A stretch of 64,000 bases of DNA from Theropithecus gelada (GCF_003255815.1 NC_037689.1:49615870-49679869); one strand, 5' to 3'; counted from the first letter of the stretch, positions 48,661 through 59,478 are shown. The notes: a model not told the origin generated them from the sequence alone. Numbers and translations are program-made.

Positions 48661-48900
48661 GTTGTAGTTTTTAGGGATGCAGTTTCCTGATATCTGAAAC
48701 TGACTTTGAAATTGATCAAATATGTTATGGATTGATAATTGGATAAATGGGTAGATGGCTAGAGGCACAGATATGTGATGAATCAAACAGCAAAATGTTA
48801 ACAATCATAAAATTTAGGTGGCAATTATATGGATAAGGCATTTCTATATGTTTGAAAAATTTCAAATATAATGATGGAAAAATACCAAAAAAGTAATTTG
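48661..48900 (+). mobile_element. Probable L1M 3'UTR continuation or separate old repeat
   Basis: 'gtttcctgatatctgaaact', 'ggattgataattggataaat', 'aaaatgttaacaatcataaa' are words I recognise from old LINE 3' ends, but the exact family is unsure. Confidence 0.5.
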
Positions 48901-48904
48901 AAGC

Positions 48905-49340
48905 CAAATTATAGTTCTGTAAACCAGAACCGAGTGTTGCAATCCAGAATGAAGACTCGGTAATATCTAGGGAAAGGAGCATATATGGAAATCATCTTGG
49001 CTTTCATTTCACTAGGATGCTAATCAGCCTATTACTGTTGCTTGGAATCCATGGTCTATGAGTTTAGGATTAAATTGGGCTTTTTGTTCCCATAATATGT
49101 TAATATTTGCACTAGGGGGTTATAATATCTGGAGGGAAAATAAAACTATAGATACATTAGTTACTGAGAGCGTTATTGGAAATACCGTTGCTTTTTTGAC
49201 AAAGTAGAATTTTGTGATTATGGAAGTTATGATAAATAAAAATGGCATCTTATTTGAGGTGCTTTTCTTTCCTATCCACCAATTTCAAAATCTTTTAGTA
49301 TGTGTTTTCTCTGTGAGTTTCACATTTCTTATTTTACTTT
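48905..49340. other. Unassigned sequence
   Basis: No gene or recognised repeat. Confidence 0.45.
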
Positions 49341-49344
49341 ATTT

Positions 49345-49738
49345 AAAATGTTCAACTTTTATTTTAGTTTTGTGGTGTACATGTGAAGTTTTGTTACCTG
49401 GATACATTGAGTGATGCTGAGATTTGGGGTACAATTGATTCCCATCACTCATGCACTGAGCATAGTACCCAACAGTTACTTTTTCAACCCTTGCCTCCCT
49501 TCCCCCTCTAATAGCTACCAGTGTCTATTGTTCCCATCTTTATGTCCATATGTGCTCAGTGCTTAGCTCTCACTTATAAATGAGAACATGTGGTATTGTT
49601 TCCTGCATTAATTTGCTTAGGATAATGGCCTCCGGCTGCATCTATGTTGCTACGAAGGACATGATTTCATTCTTCTTAATGGCTCATAGTATTCTATGGT
49701 GTATATATACCACCTTCTGTTTATCCAGTCCATCATTG
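49345..49738 (-). mobile_element. L1PA/L1PB-type L1 3' end
   Basis: Reverse L1: 'gtggtgtacatgtgaagttt' (3'UTR), 'tataaatgagaacatgtggt', 'atagtattctatggtgtata', 'tttatccagtccatcattg' (ORF2 end). It stops at 49738, directly beside the 5S pseudogene. Confidence 0.9.
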
Positions 49739-49740
49739 AC

Positions 49741-49856
49741 ATCTATACCCATACCACCCTGAACGTGTCTGATATCAGAAGCTAAGCAGAGTCATGCCTG
49801 GTTAGTTCTTGGATGGGAGTTTCGCCTTTCTGTCACATAGTGCTACACTCGACTCT
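49741..49856 (+). pseudogene. 5S rRNA pseudogene
   Basis: Matches the 5S rRNA sequence from its first base: 'cataccaccctgaacg' (49750), 'agaagctaagcagagtcatg' (49777), 'cctggttagttcttggatgg' (49797), with a weaker 3' end to about 49856. About nine bases of the 'cgcccgatctcg' region are missing, and the last 35 bases are diverged. Internal promoter regions are changed (A-box and C-box substitutions), so it should be inactive. There is no poly-A tail. It lies against the truncated 5' end of a minus-strand L1, in the opposite orientation to that L1. Confidence 0.93.
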
Positions 49857-49859
49857 CAT

Positions 49860-50250
49860 AAGGCGGCATTTTCAATCTTGTATTATCTTAGCTATATCTA
49901 CTGTCTCTGATTTTATAATTGCTTACATATATGCAATCTTCTTTCAAGGATGTTTTAAGGAATATTTGTACTATTGTCTACCCATTTGTTTTAGCCTACA
50001 TAGATTGATTTTAGTAGATGCCAAAGGCATTGCTACAGAAGATTTTTCAGGTGAAACCCCTACCGATCTATTGAGGACGAGTATCTTCCCCTTCTCCTCA
50101 AAACACTGCTATCCTCTGCTATTTAATATTCCCAATCTCAAGTAGCATTTCTTTCTACTACCCATTTACTCTTCCATTACTGGAAAATGCCTCTAGTGTT
50201 TCATTTCATTTTCTTTTCTTCACTAGCTCAGTTGAGTTTCTCATAGTTCT
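49860..50250. other. Unassigned sequence
   Basis: No gene or recognised repeat; chance frame of 110 codons at 49813-50145 runs over the 5S pseudogene end. Confidence 0.45.
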
Positions 50251-50279
50251 GGTTCCACCTGCTGCTGCTGCTGCTTCTT

Positions 50280-50579
50280 TTGTTTGTTTTTTTTACGGAG
50301 TTTTGCTCTTGTTGTCCAGGCTGGAGTAGTGCAATGGTGCGATCTCAGCTCACCACAACCTCAGCCTCCCAGGTTCAAGCAATTCTCCTGCCTCAGCCTC
50401 CCAAGTAGCTGGGATTACAGGCATGCACCACCATGCCTGGCTAATTTGGTATTTTTTTAGTAGAGATGGGGTTTCTCCATGTTGGTCAGGCTGGTCTTGA
50501 ACTCCCGACCTCAGGTGATCCGCCCGCCTCGGCCTCCCAAAGTGCTGGGATTACAGGCGTGAGCCACCGCGCCCGGCCA
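50280..50579 (-). mobile_element. Alu (AluS-like), antisense
   Basis: Reverse Alu ending 'gtgagccaccgcgcccggcc'. Target duplications: GTTCCACCTGCTTCTT at 50580-50595, and the same word enlarged by four extra CTG units at 50252-50279. Confidence 0.96.
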
Positions 50580-50599
50580 GTTCCACCTGCTTCTTAAGT

Positions 50600-51240
50600 T
50601 GGTACCTTTCCACTCTATTACATTCTGGGCTAGTTCTCTTCACTGGACCTTAAGGACTTTCATTTGTGTTTGTATTTTCCTTGCATTATGTTGTAACACT
50701 TTTTGTATAACATTGTATTAATTTATTTTGTTGATTAGTGCATAGAGAGAGATAAAAAACTGAACTTCTTTACAGTTGATTGATTCAAGGTCTACATGAA
50801 AAGTAAGGCAAGGAACCAGCTGATTTTAAACTACGCCATAAACAATAAAATATTAGCAGCCATGATGGGGTTCTTCTCACACTGTACTCTCTGACTGACT
50901 TTTCTTCCTTCCCTTTCCACTCTTAAATGCTTGTGTGATTACGTTAGGCCTACTTGGATAATCTAGAATAACCACTCTATTCTATTGTCAGCTGATTAGC
51001 AAATCTTAATTCCATCTACAAAGTCTCTTTTGCCATGTAACATAAAAATCGCAGAAGTAACACCATGGGCTAAAGGGGTTAAAGATCATGGGGGCCTAAA
51101 TCTTGTCTCCTCACCAGTCCTTGTCTGTGGACTGTTTCTGTGGCTGGCATGTTCATAGACTGTTTCTGTGGCTGGCATGTTCATTTTATTTTAACAATGT
51201 CTTTCAAAAAGCAAAAGATTAAATGTGGGAAATGTCCAAT
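50600..51240. other. Probable old interspersed repeat, unnamed
   Basis: 50890-51110 ('gtgattacgttaggcctact', 'gtcagctgattagcaaatct', 'tcttttgccatgtaacataa') reads like a common old mammalian repeat, but I cannot name it. A 28-bp tandem duplication follows at 51129-51184. Confidence 0.4.
51129..51184. repeat. 28-bp unit repeated twice
   Basis: Two adjacent copies containing 'gactgtttctgtggctggca', 27 of 28 bases identical. Confidence 0.96.
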
Positions 51241-52350
51241 TTTTTTTTCGTTTTATGATTATGCTTTTTGTGTGTCTTATCTAATAAATCTTTGCAAATA
51301 ATTTGCCCTACTTTTTCTAGGATTTTTTTATTTTTGGCTTTCACATTTCTATGAAATGTATTTTGAATTAATTTTTGTATATGGTTTGCATTAAGGGCCT
51401 ATGCTCAGTTTTTTTCCACGTAGATGTTCAGTTGTTCAAGTGTAGTTGAAGATTCTTTTCCCATCGATTTTCTATCCATTTTCTGCACATTGTACTGTTT
51501 CATTGACTACGTGCCTATCCTGTAGCCCAATGTTATAATGCACCATTAGAGTAACTCTTCAAATCAAGTAGTGTAAGTCCTTTGACTTTGTTCCTCAGTT
51601 TAAAAGTACTTTGGGCAGGCATTCTTGGTCTTTTCAATTCCCATATACATCCTAGAATCAACTTTCCAATTTCTATAAATTTTTAAAACTTCTGAAATTT
51701 TGGTTGGTTTTGTGTTGAATATATAAATTTGGGGGTAACTTTGTATATTATCTATTTTAGTCATCCAGTCCAGAATTAGAGTATTTTTCTTAATTTATTT
51801 AAATATTCTCTAGTCTGTTTGTCAGTGTTCTCTAGTCTCAATTGTTCTGTCTTTCGTGTCTTTTGTTAAATTTAATCATAAGTACTTGGTGATTTTAGGT
51901 ACTATTGTAAACACAAACTAATATTTTATTCATTTTTGTATATTAATCTAGTCTCTGACCATGATAAAGTCACCTATTTTTTCTAGAATTTATATGCAGA
52001 TTCCTCAGCATTCTCCTATTTTAACAATTATTTCTTCTGCATGTGTATATAGTTTTACTTCTTCCTTTAACATTTTTATCAGTTTCATTTTTTTCCTTCC
52101 TTCATTGCTATGGCTAGGGCCTCCAACACAAAGTTTAAGAGAAGTGTTGAAAGGGGACATTGTCTTGTTTCTGACCTTAGAAGAAAAGATTTACTCTTTC
52201 ACCATTAAGTATGATGTTAGCTGTAGGATTTTCATTGTTTGTAGATGCTCATTATCAAATTGAGGAAGTTGTCTTGTATTACTAGTTTGATGAATATTTT
52301 TATCATGAATGGCTATCTGATTTTGTAAAATGATTTTTCTGCATCTCATA

Positions 52351-52420
52351 AAATGACAAAATATACACATACTATGTACCCACAAAAATTAAAAATATAA
52401 AAATTGAAAATAATAAAAAA
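52351..52420 (+). mobile_element. L1 3' tail only
   Basis: 'tactatgtacccacaaaaat' followed by an A-rich tail is the very end of an L1MA-type 3'UTR. The host L1M is continuous across it, so it is an extremely 5'-truncated L1 insertion. Confidence 0.7.
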
Positions 52421-52577
52421 GACAATTATTTTTCCATTTGTTCTCTTAATATGGTTTGCTAATTACATTAATTGATTACTTCAGTATTAAACAAAACTGG
52501 AATTCTGTAGATAAACCCTCTTTAGTCAGAGTGTATTATTATTTTATATATGGTGGACTTAGATTCAGTAATATTTG

Positions 52578-52734
52578 GACCATGCAGCATGTAAGTGAGA
52601 CCACGCAATATTTTTCATTCTGTGTCCGGCTCATTTCACTTAATATAATGTCCTTCAGGTCTTTCTATGTTGGGACAAATAGCAGAATTTTCTTCCTTTT
52701 TATGGGTGAATAATTTTCCACTACATCTGTAGGG

Positions 52735-52767
<33 letters not shown>

Positions 52768-53015
52768 TGTGTGTGTGTATATATGTGTGTGTGTGTGTAT
52801 ATTTGGCTTTGTTCTTCAGTTTAAAAGTGCTTATGTGTGTGTATATATATATATGCCTCTTGTCACACAAAAGTAACTATGTGAGATGATAGATATGCTA
52901 ACTCGCTTCACTATAGTAACCACTTTACTATTTGTATCCCACAACATGTTCTAAGCCTCAAATATACACAATAAAATTGATTTAAATGAATAAAGAATAA
53001 AGAAAATAATTAAAA
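52578..53015 (+). mobile_element. L1MA/MB 3' end with inverted 5' segment
   Basis: 52578-52733 is L1 ORF2/3'UTR in antisense ('cggctcatttcacttaatat'). After TG microsatellite, 52855-53015 is the sense 3' end ('aagtaactatgtgagatgat', 'atatacacaataaaattgat'). The host L1M breaks at 52577 and resumes near 53018. Confidence 0.82.
52734..52800. repeat. (TG)n/(TA)n microsatellite
   Basis: Long TG run with TATG and TATATA interruptions, ending before a 31-bp filler at 52802-52832. Confidence 0.95.
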
Positions 53016-53549
53016 AGGAATACTGATCTGCAGTTTTTTAAATAATATCATTTTGTGATTTTAGTATTAGAGTAATGCTGGCCTCATAAAATGGGTTGAA
53101 AAGTGTTCTCTCCGTTGAATTTTCTGAAAGAGTTTGAGGTTGGTATAATTTCCCAAATGTTCACTAGATTTCAACAAAAAAGCCACCAGAAACATGGAGG
53201 CTTTTGGAGGGAAGATAGCTAACTATGAATTCAGTTGCTTTAATATATCTAGCACTACTCAGGTTATTTATTTCTTCTTGAAGGAGTTTTGGGAGCTTGT
53301 ATCTTTCAAGGGATTTGTCTGTTCATCTAGGTTTTAGAATTGGTTTGCATAAAGTTGTTCATGATGTTCCTTTATTATCCTTTTAATAGATATAGGATCT
53401 GCAGTAATATTCATTATTTCCTTCAAGATATTGGTATTTTCTTTCTATCGTTTTTTATTAGTAGTATAGCTAGGGGTCATGAATTTTGTTGATATTTTCC
53501 AAGAACCAGATTTTGGTGTTATTTTATTTTGGAGTATTTAACCCAATTA

Positions 53550-53866
53550 ACATATTGTTGTCATTTGAGTCATCTCAGAATTGGCATCTGCTGACTGCCT
53601 TTTCCTTTGAAGTGGGGTCTAAGTTTCCTGGTTCTTTGTGTGTCAGATAATTTCAAATTGTATCATGGCCACTAGGAATTTCATGTTGTAGACACTCTGA
53701 ATTCTGTTATATTGCTCTGAACAGTAACAATTTGTTTCTCTTACAGTAAGTAGTTAAAATAGTTAGACCCAAACTGCAAAATATCCTAACTGAAGGGGTC
53801 AGTGGCTCAAATTTCAGTTGTTCAAAGCTGTTTCCAGTTTTGCCTACATATGCATGCTTCACAGGT
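53550..53866. other. Unassigned, probably old repeat
   Basis: 'cagaattggcatctgctgac' and 'ggttctttgtgtgtcagata' look like an old interspersed repeat that continues after the Alu to about 54360; not named. Confidence 0.4.
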
Positions 53867-53875
53867 TGAAGTGAG

Positions 53876-54209
53876 GTTTTTTTCTGTTTGTTTGTTTGCT
53901 TGTTTGTTTGTTTGTTTTTCTGAGACTGAGTCTCACTCTGTCGCCCAGGCTGGAGTGCAGTGCTGCAATCTCGTCTCACTGCAAGCTCCGCCTCCTAGGT
54001 TCATGCCATTCTGCCTCAGCCTCCCAAGTAGCTGGGACTACAGGTGCACACCACCACGCCCAGCTAATTTTTTTTTTTTTTTTGTATTTTTAGTAGAGAT
54101 GGGGTTTTACCACGTTAGCCAGGATGGTCTCAATCTCCTGACCTCGTGATCCACCCACTTCGGCCTCCCAAAGTGCTAGGATTACAGGCATGAGCCACCG
54201 TGCCCAGCC
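53876..54209 (-). mobile_element. AluY-like, antisense
   Basis: Reverse Alu with 'gcaagctccgcctcctaggt' (AluY-type) and a (TTTG)n tail. Target duplications TGAAGTGAG at 53867-53875 and 54210-54218. Confidence 0.95.
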
Positions 54210-54219
54210 TGAAGTGAGT

Positions 54220-54695
54220 TTAAACACAAAATTTAGAGTTTCTCTTGATTATTTTCTTTCCAGGGTTCTGTGTTCACTTGACTACCAGAAACATTTCTAG
54301 TTTACCATTAGCGTTTTAGCTGCTTCCATACCTCTGTGACTGCAGCTACTCTCAGGTAAAACTGTAAAAATACAGGATATTCACACGGTGCTGGTCACTT
54401 GGTCCCTTCTAAAAATGTTTTTATTTGTACAGTTTCTAGAGCCCCAGGTATTTGAGTTTGTTTATTTTTGTCTAATGTTTATAGCTGATATTTGTGGGAG
54501 GATCAATATGTTAGGCGCTTACTCCTCCAAAATGGAAACAGAAACCGCAAGTGGAAGCTTTAAAATAGATAATTATCTGTTTCTGTAGAGATAGACTGTA
54601 TTCACTTGGGATTGAGCAAAGGCATGAGCCTCTGTAAAGTGGACCCATCAGAAAATATGTGTAAGGAGTCTGTGTTGAATTTATTAACAGTGAAA
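54220..54695. other. Unassigned sequence
   Basis: No gene recognised; first part continues the unnamed old repeat. Confidence 0.4.
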
Positions 54696-54699
54696 TCCG

Positions 54700-55810
54700 T
54701 ATTTATGATCCAGGTAGGTATGCTGAGGCAGACCGGTGTACAGAATTTGAGGAAGAGGTCTGAGTTGGAAAGAGAATTTTGGTAATCACCAGTGTATAGA
54801 ATGTATGGCATCTGAGTGAATTATACTGGATTAAACTATGAAGGGAATAATTTTATGTAAAGAAGAACAAAGTCTGAGGACTGAAATGAGACATTTCACA
54901 GCTTTAGGAGCCAGGAAAATAAGAAGAAACAAGGAAAGAAGACTGAGAAAAAAATAATGGACTTGGAAGGTATGAGGAGAATCAAATAAATGCTTCAAGA
55001 AAATTGGATTAGAATACTGCCAAATGTTGTTAATGAATGAAATAAGATGAGGACTGAAAATTGGCTGGTAAAATTGGATTAATGTACATTATTGATTACC
55101 TTAAAAGAGCAGTGTGTATGAAATAGTTGAAAGAAACTCTTCAGGCGATTCAAGAAAAAAATAGGTAATAAGAGGCAGAAATATCTAGGACATACACAAA
55201 CCTTTTGAGGAGATTTTCTGTAAAGGGGAACAGAGTAATGGGGCAGTAATTGAAGGAGATAACTGGAGTAAAAAAGGTATTAATGTTAAAAGTAACAATA
55301 CACAATGTTTATTTGCTGGCAGAAGTTATCTAACCAAGGGAAAAGAAAATGGAAGATGTAGGACATCAGTTGGCAAACATGTTCTCTAAAGGGACAGATA
55401 TTAAATATTATAAACTTTGTCAGCCGTATGAGCTCTATCATAAGTGCAACCATATGTAACATGTAAATTAATGGGCATGGTTGTGTTCAAATGAAACTTG
55501 ATTTACTAACAGATGAAAGGCAGGGTTGGGTTGTGCACCTTAGTTTGCTGGCCACTGATATTAAGAGAAAAGAGGGTAATATCAGAAATTAAATTCTTGA
55601 GTAGGCAAGCCTTGAGAGGATCCAATATACAAGTAGAGAGATCATCATTTGATCAAAAAAGAAAAAGTTCATCCATTTTAATAGAATTTAGGGTGAAATA
55701 TGACCCTTATACAGGTAGAATGGTAGATGGTGGTTGTAGAAGCATGTACAACTCTCCTTTAGATTTCTTCTGTTTTTCCATGTTAGGAAATGTTAAGTCA
55801 TCCACTTGAT
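54700..55810 (+). mobile_element. L2, split by a hAT element
   Basis: 'gaggaagaggtctgagttgg', 'gaaagaagactgagaaaaaa', 'aataagatgaggactgaaaa', 'gagattttctgtaaagggga', then after the insertion 'ttcttgagtaggcaagcctt' and 'agttcatccattttaataga': L2 3' end in order, resuming on both sides of 55364-55557. Confidence 0.9.
55364..55557. mobile_element. hAT-Charlie non-autonomous MER element
   Basis: Termini 'catcagttggcaaac' and 'gtttgctggccactg' are hAT-Charlie-like inverted repeats. Inside: 'ctctaaagggacagatatta' and 'aatgggcatggttgtgttc'. I think of the MER3/MER33/MER58 type but cannot fix the name. It is inserted in L2. Confidence 0.83.
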
Positions 55811-55814
55811 CTTA

Positions 55815-56822
55815 ATTATCCTAGCTATTCCTAATAAACATCTTCAGCTTTGCCAACCCCTATTCCAGGCTCTGCTAACACTAACAGAATCATTTTATAA
55901 TAGAAAAAAAGAGAGGAAAATGCAAAATGATTTTTAATGGTTTCTCAAATAACACTAATTCTGCTTCTCATTCATTAAACACCTAAAACGATAGAACAGT
56001 CTAAGAAATCAAGTGGTTAGAATTACTGTTAACCCTTGATTTTACCAAACCAGATTCTAAATGTATGGTAATTCATTGTGTGTGTGTGTGTGTGTGTGTG
56101 TGTTTTAACTTGAGATTGCTCTAAACATGCACCTAAAACATCTTTTTCCTGTTTGTGTATCATAATAAGGCAAAGAAAATATTCCTAGCAATTTCTTTCC
56201 CAACCATTATTTAACTTCAGAAACTTTTCTCTAAATATGCTTAGTTTAATAGAGAAATGTTTATTCCCATTGTATAAAATGACTACATTTTAACACCACT
56301 AAGATTTAGGAGGCATTCTATTTTGGTGGAGTACTTCTATGGCAGCCAACATTACATTACAGAAGGTGCTGTAAACTACAGTGATTGCAAAAGTTATAGC
56401 AACGAGAATACAGATATTTGAGAAAATCATGTTTTCTGAGATTGACTATATTGACAGGTCTTTCTAGCCTCCCCACTTTCCTTACTCTTCCAAAATTTGA
56501 AGTAATTGCAAATGTCAGTGCCCTGGATTCTGTCAGGTTTAAGGCCATATTACCTCAGTCTTTTGAGTAAGAACCCTGCAGCCACCTTATAAAACATGTT
56601 TAAAGTAGAAACCACATGGATTTATTATTATTATTATTATTATTTTTAGTTAAAGGCAAGTAGTTCCGGGTTCAGACATAATTTTCAGAAAATAGCTTCT
56701 CATCCGTGTGTTGGGGACTTAAAATGGTTTTACTATGACACTAATATTTTTCTCTTCACAAGATATAGTGTACAATAATTTGTAGGGAAAATAATATTTG
56801 AGTGGAAATGGAAGTCAAAGGT
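55815..56822. other. Unassigned sequence with (TG)n and (TTA)n
   Basis: (TG)n at 56077-56103, (TTA)n at 56622-56643. No gene or recognised repeat otherwise. Confidence 0.5.
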
Positions 56823-56833
56823 AACTGAGAGTA

Positions 56834-57103
56834 GGCCAGGCACGGTGGCTCACGCCTGTAATCCCTGGGAGGCCGAGGCGAGTGGATCACGAGGTCAGGA
56901 GATCGAGACCATCCTGGCTAACACGGTAAAACCTCGTCTCTACTAAAAATACAAAAAATTAGCTGGGCTGGTGGCAGGAGGCTGAGGCAGGAGAATGGCA
57001 TGAACCCAGGAGGCGGAGCTTGCAGTGAGCTGAGATTTCGCCACTGCACTCCAGCCTGGGTGACAGAGCGAGACTCCATCTCAAAAAAAAAAAGGGGGGG
57101 GGG
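56834..57103 (+). mobile_element. AluY with two internal deletions and A-G tail
   Basis: 'ggccaggcacggtggctcac' with 'gagatcgagaccatcctggc' and 'ggaggcggagcttgcag'. Missing 'agcactttg' in the left arm and the 'gcgcctgtagtcccagctac' block. Tail is A11 followed by about ten G. Target duplications AACTGAGAGTA at 56823-56833 and 57104-57114. Confidence 0.95.
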
Positions 57104-57169
57104 AACTGAGAGTAGATCTATTCTTGAAATCTGTGGTGGAATTTGGAAAAACTAATAAACCGTCATGGC

Positions 57170-57380
57170 ACTTTAACTCAATGGTTAAGAGCACAGATTC
57201 AGGATCCAGACTTACAAGTTTGAGAAAGTTACTTATGCCTCAGGATCTCTGCTTTCTCATCTGTAAAACAGAAATTAGTAATACCCACTTCATAGGGTTA
57301 TCATAAGGAGTAATGTTTTAATACTTGTCAAAAACGCAGAACAGTACATAGCACAATAAGTGTCAGTTAAATAAAAACTA
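57170..57380 (+). mobile_element. MIR
   Basis: 'caatggttaagagcacagat', 'ctgctttctcatctgtaaaa', 'acttcatagggttatcataa', 'agaacagtacatagcacaat', 'agttaaataaa': near-complete MIR. Confidence 0.92.
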
Positions 57381-57384
57381 AATA

Positions 57385-58430
57385 AATAATGCATGAGGGG
57401 AAGTTATTGATGCAAAAGAAAGTGGCCCAGGAAAAGAGCTTGGGGGTATCACCGCGTCAAGCTATGTCATAATAAAAACTAAGTATTCATGCTCCCAGGT
57501 CATTTCCGCTTCAATAACTTTAGCTACAAGTACATCAGACTTTCAGAGATGACTAATGCTAAATTAATGATAGTCCTTTCTTCAGAATGGATATAAATAT
57601 TTTTGCTTTTCTTTCTCAGAGCTTTTAACATTATTATTGTCACATATGTTTGAACTACACATTGCATAACCTTAAACTTAAATTTGTTATGTTCTCCCTT
57701 CATCAGTATTGGACAAACTAAAATCCAATGACTTGGTTAGCTTATTATCTTTATTAAGAAATCTGATTAGACTTGCACTGAAACAATTTATTTTATCCTG
57801 TTAGGAAGTTGCACTGTTGCAGAGGTCCATTAACTCTTTCAGGACAGTGTGGAATCAGTGGGGAAATCTCTAATTGCTACTGACACAGGTGAGTGGCATG
57901 GGTAGCAAATTATGCATGGCGGCAGCAATTTCCTAAAAGACCTGTGATTACTCAGTGGTTAAAAAGCTTTAATGTGCCTCTAGTGCCTAAGTCATTAACA
58001 GAGAATGATTTAGGCACAGGAAGAATCTAACTAAAATGTAAAACTGTGAAGGCATTACAAATAATAGTTTGCCTAATAAAAGTACTTGAATATTAGTTTG
58101 TGTCAGATACATTTTCCCATTAACTATGATAACTCATGAAAAATACAAAGCAATTGAAAAACACAAAGGTAAATCTTGTCGCAAAATGAAACAACAATAA
58201 TCAGAAATAACGCAAACAACCTTTTCTTTATATGTTTACAACTTGCTCATATTTATAAAATCTTCGCTTTTATAAGAGTTTAATGTGCCGCTGTGTCTAT
58301 ATCACTGGCTTTCCAAGCCTTACCATCAGCTCCCATAGGAAATGTGTCATTCAATTTTAAAAACGGGAAACTGAGACTATATGTATTTCTGAGCTGTAAA
58401 ACTTGTGATACCCAAGTATTTTATTTTGCT
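57385..58430. other. Unassigned, non-repeat sequence with strong hairpin
   Basis: No gene or repeat recognised. A 14-bp-stem hairpin lies at 57983-58017. The stretch 57830-58060 has no visible microsatellite or transposon character and is the best candidate here for a conserved non-coding element. Confidence 0.5.
57983..58017. repeat. Hairpin, 14-bp stem and 7-base loop
   Basis: Arms 57983-57996 (GTGCCTAAGTCATT) and 58004-58017 (AATGATTTAGGCAC) pair at 13 of 14; the exception would be a G-U pair in RNA. Confidence 0.95.
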
Positions 58431-58436
58431 TTAGGA

Positions 58437-59478
58437 TTACATTTACTCCTTTTTTGTTTTTAGTTCTGGTGGACATGTGCAGGATGTGCATGTTTGTTAC
58501 ATAGGTAAAGGTATGTCATAGTGGTTTACTACACCTATCAACCCATCACCTAGGTATTAAGGCCAGCATGCATTAGCCATCCTTTCTAATACTCTCTCCT
58601 CCCACCCCACTCCCCGACAGGCTGCAGTGTGTGTTGTTCTCCTCCCTGTGTCCGCATGTTCTCATTGTTCAGCTCCCACTTACAAGTGAGAACATGTGGA
58701 GCTTTGTTTTCTGTTCCTGCATTAGTTTACAGAGGATAATGGCTTCCAGCTTCATCCATGTCCCTGCAAAGGACATGATCTCCTTCCTTTTTATGGCTGC
58801 ATAATATTCCATAGTGTATATGTGCCACGTTTTCTTTATCCAGCCTTTCATCGATGGGCATTTGCATTGATTCCATGTCCTTGCTATTGTGAATAGTGTT
58901 GTAGTTAACATATGTGTGCATATATCTCTGTAATAGAATGACTTATATTCCTTTGGCTATAAACCCAGTAATGGGATAGCTGGGTCAAATTGTATTTCTG
59001 GTTTTAGCTCCTTGAGGAATCACCACACTGTCTTCCACAATGGTAGAACAAATTTACATTCTCACCAACAGTGTCAAAGTGTTCCTATTGCTCCACAACC
59101 TCACCAGCATCTGTTGTTTCTTGACTTTTTAATAATGGCCATTCTGACTGACTTGAGATGGTATCTCATTGTGGTTTTGATTTACATTTCTCTAATGATC
59201 AGTGATGATGAGCTTTTTTCATATGTTTGTTGGCTGCATGAATGTGTTCTTTTGAGAAGTGCCTGTTCCTGTCCTTTGCCCACTTTATAATGGGGTTGTT
59301 TGTTTTTTTCTTGTAAATGTGTTTGAATTCCTTGCAGATTCTGGATATTAGACCTTTGTCAGATGGATAGATTGCAAAGATTTTCTCCCACTCTGTCGGT
59401 TGCCTGTTCATTCTGATAGTTTCTTTTGCTGTGCAGAAGCTCTTTAATTAGATACCATTTGTCAATTTTTGCTTTTGT
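58437..59478 (-). mobile_element. L1PA/L1PB-type L1, ORF2 3' part and 3'UTR
   Basis: Reverse: 'ggacatgtgcaggatgtgca' (3'UTR), 'ttatggctgcataatattcc', 'ctataaacccagtaatggga', 'gttgcctgttcattctgata', truncated at about 59478 ('gtcaatttttgcttttgtta'). On the minus strand short open pieces survive at 58669-58911 (C-terminal ORF2, no zinc-knuckle) and 59199-59411. Confidence 0.94.

Larger units (their letters stand above)
51245..53545 (-). mobile_element. Old L1M, ORF2 in antisense, hosting two later L1 insertions
   Basis: Plus strand reads as antisense ORF2: 'tcagttgttcaagtgtagtt', 'gtagtgtaagtcctttgact', 'ggtgattttaggtactattg', 'aaatgatttttctgcatctc', then after insertions 'gtaatgctggcctcataaaa' and 'gtctgttcatctaggtttta'. 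Heavily diverged. Inserted: L1 tail at 52351-52420 and inverted-type L1 at 52578-53015. Confidence 0.87.
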
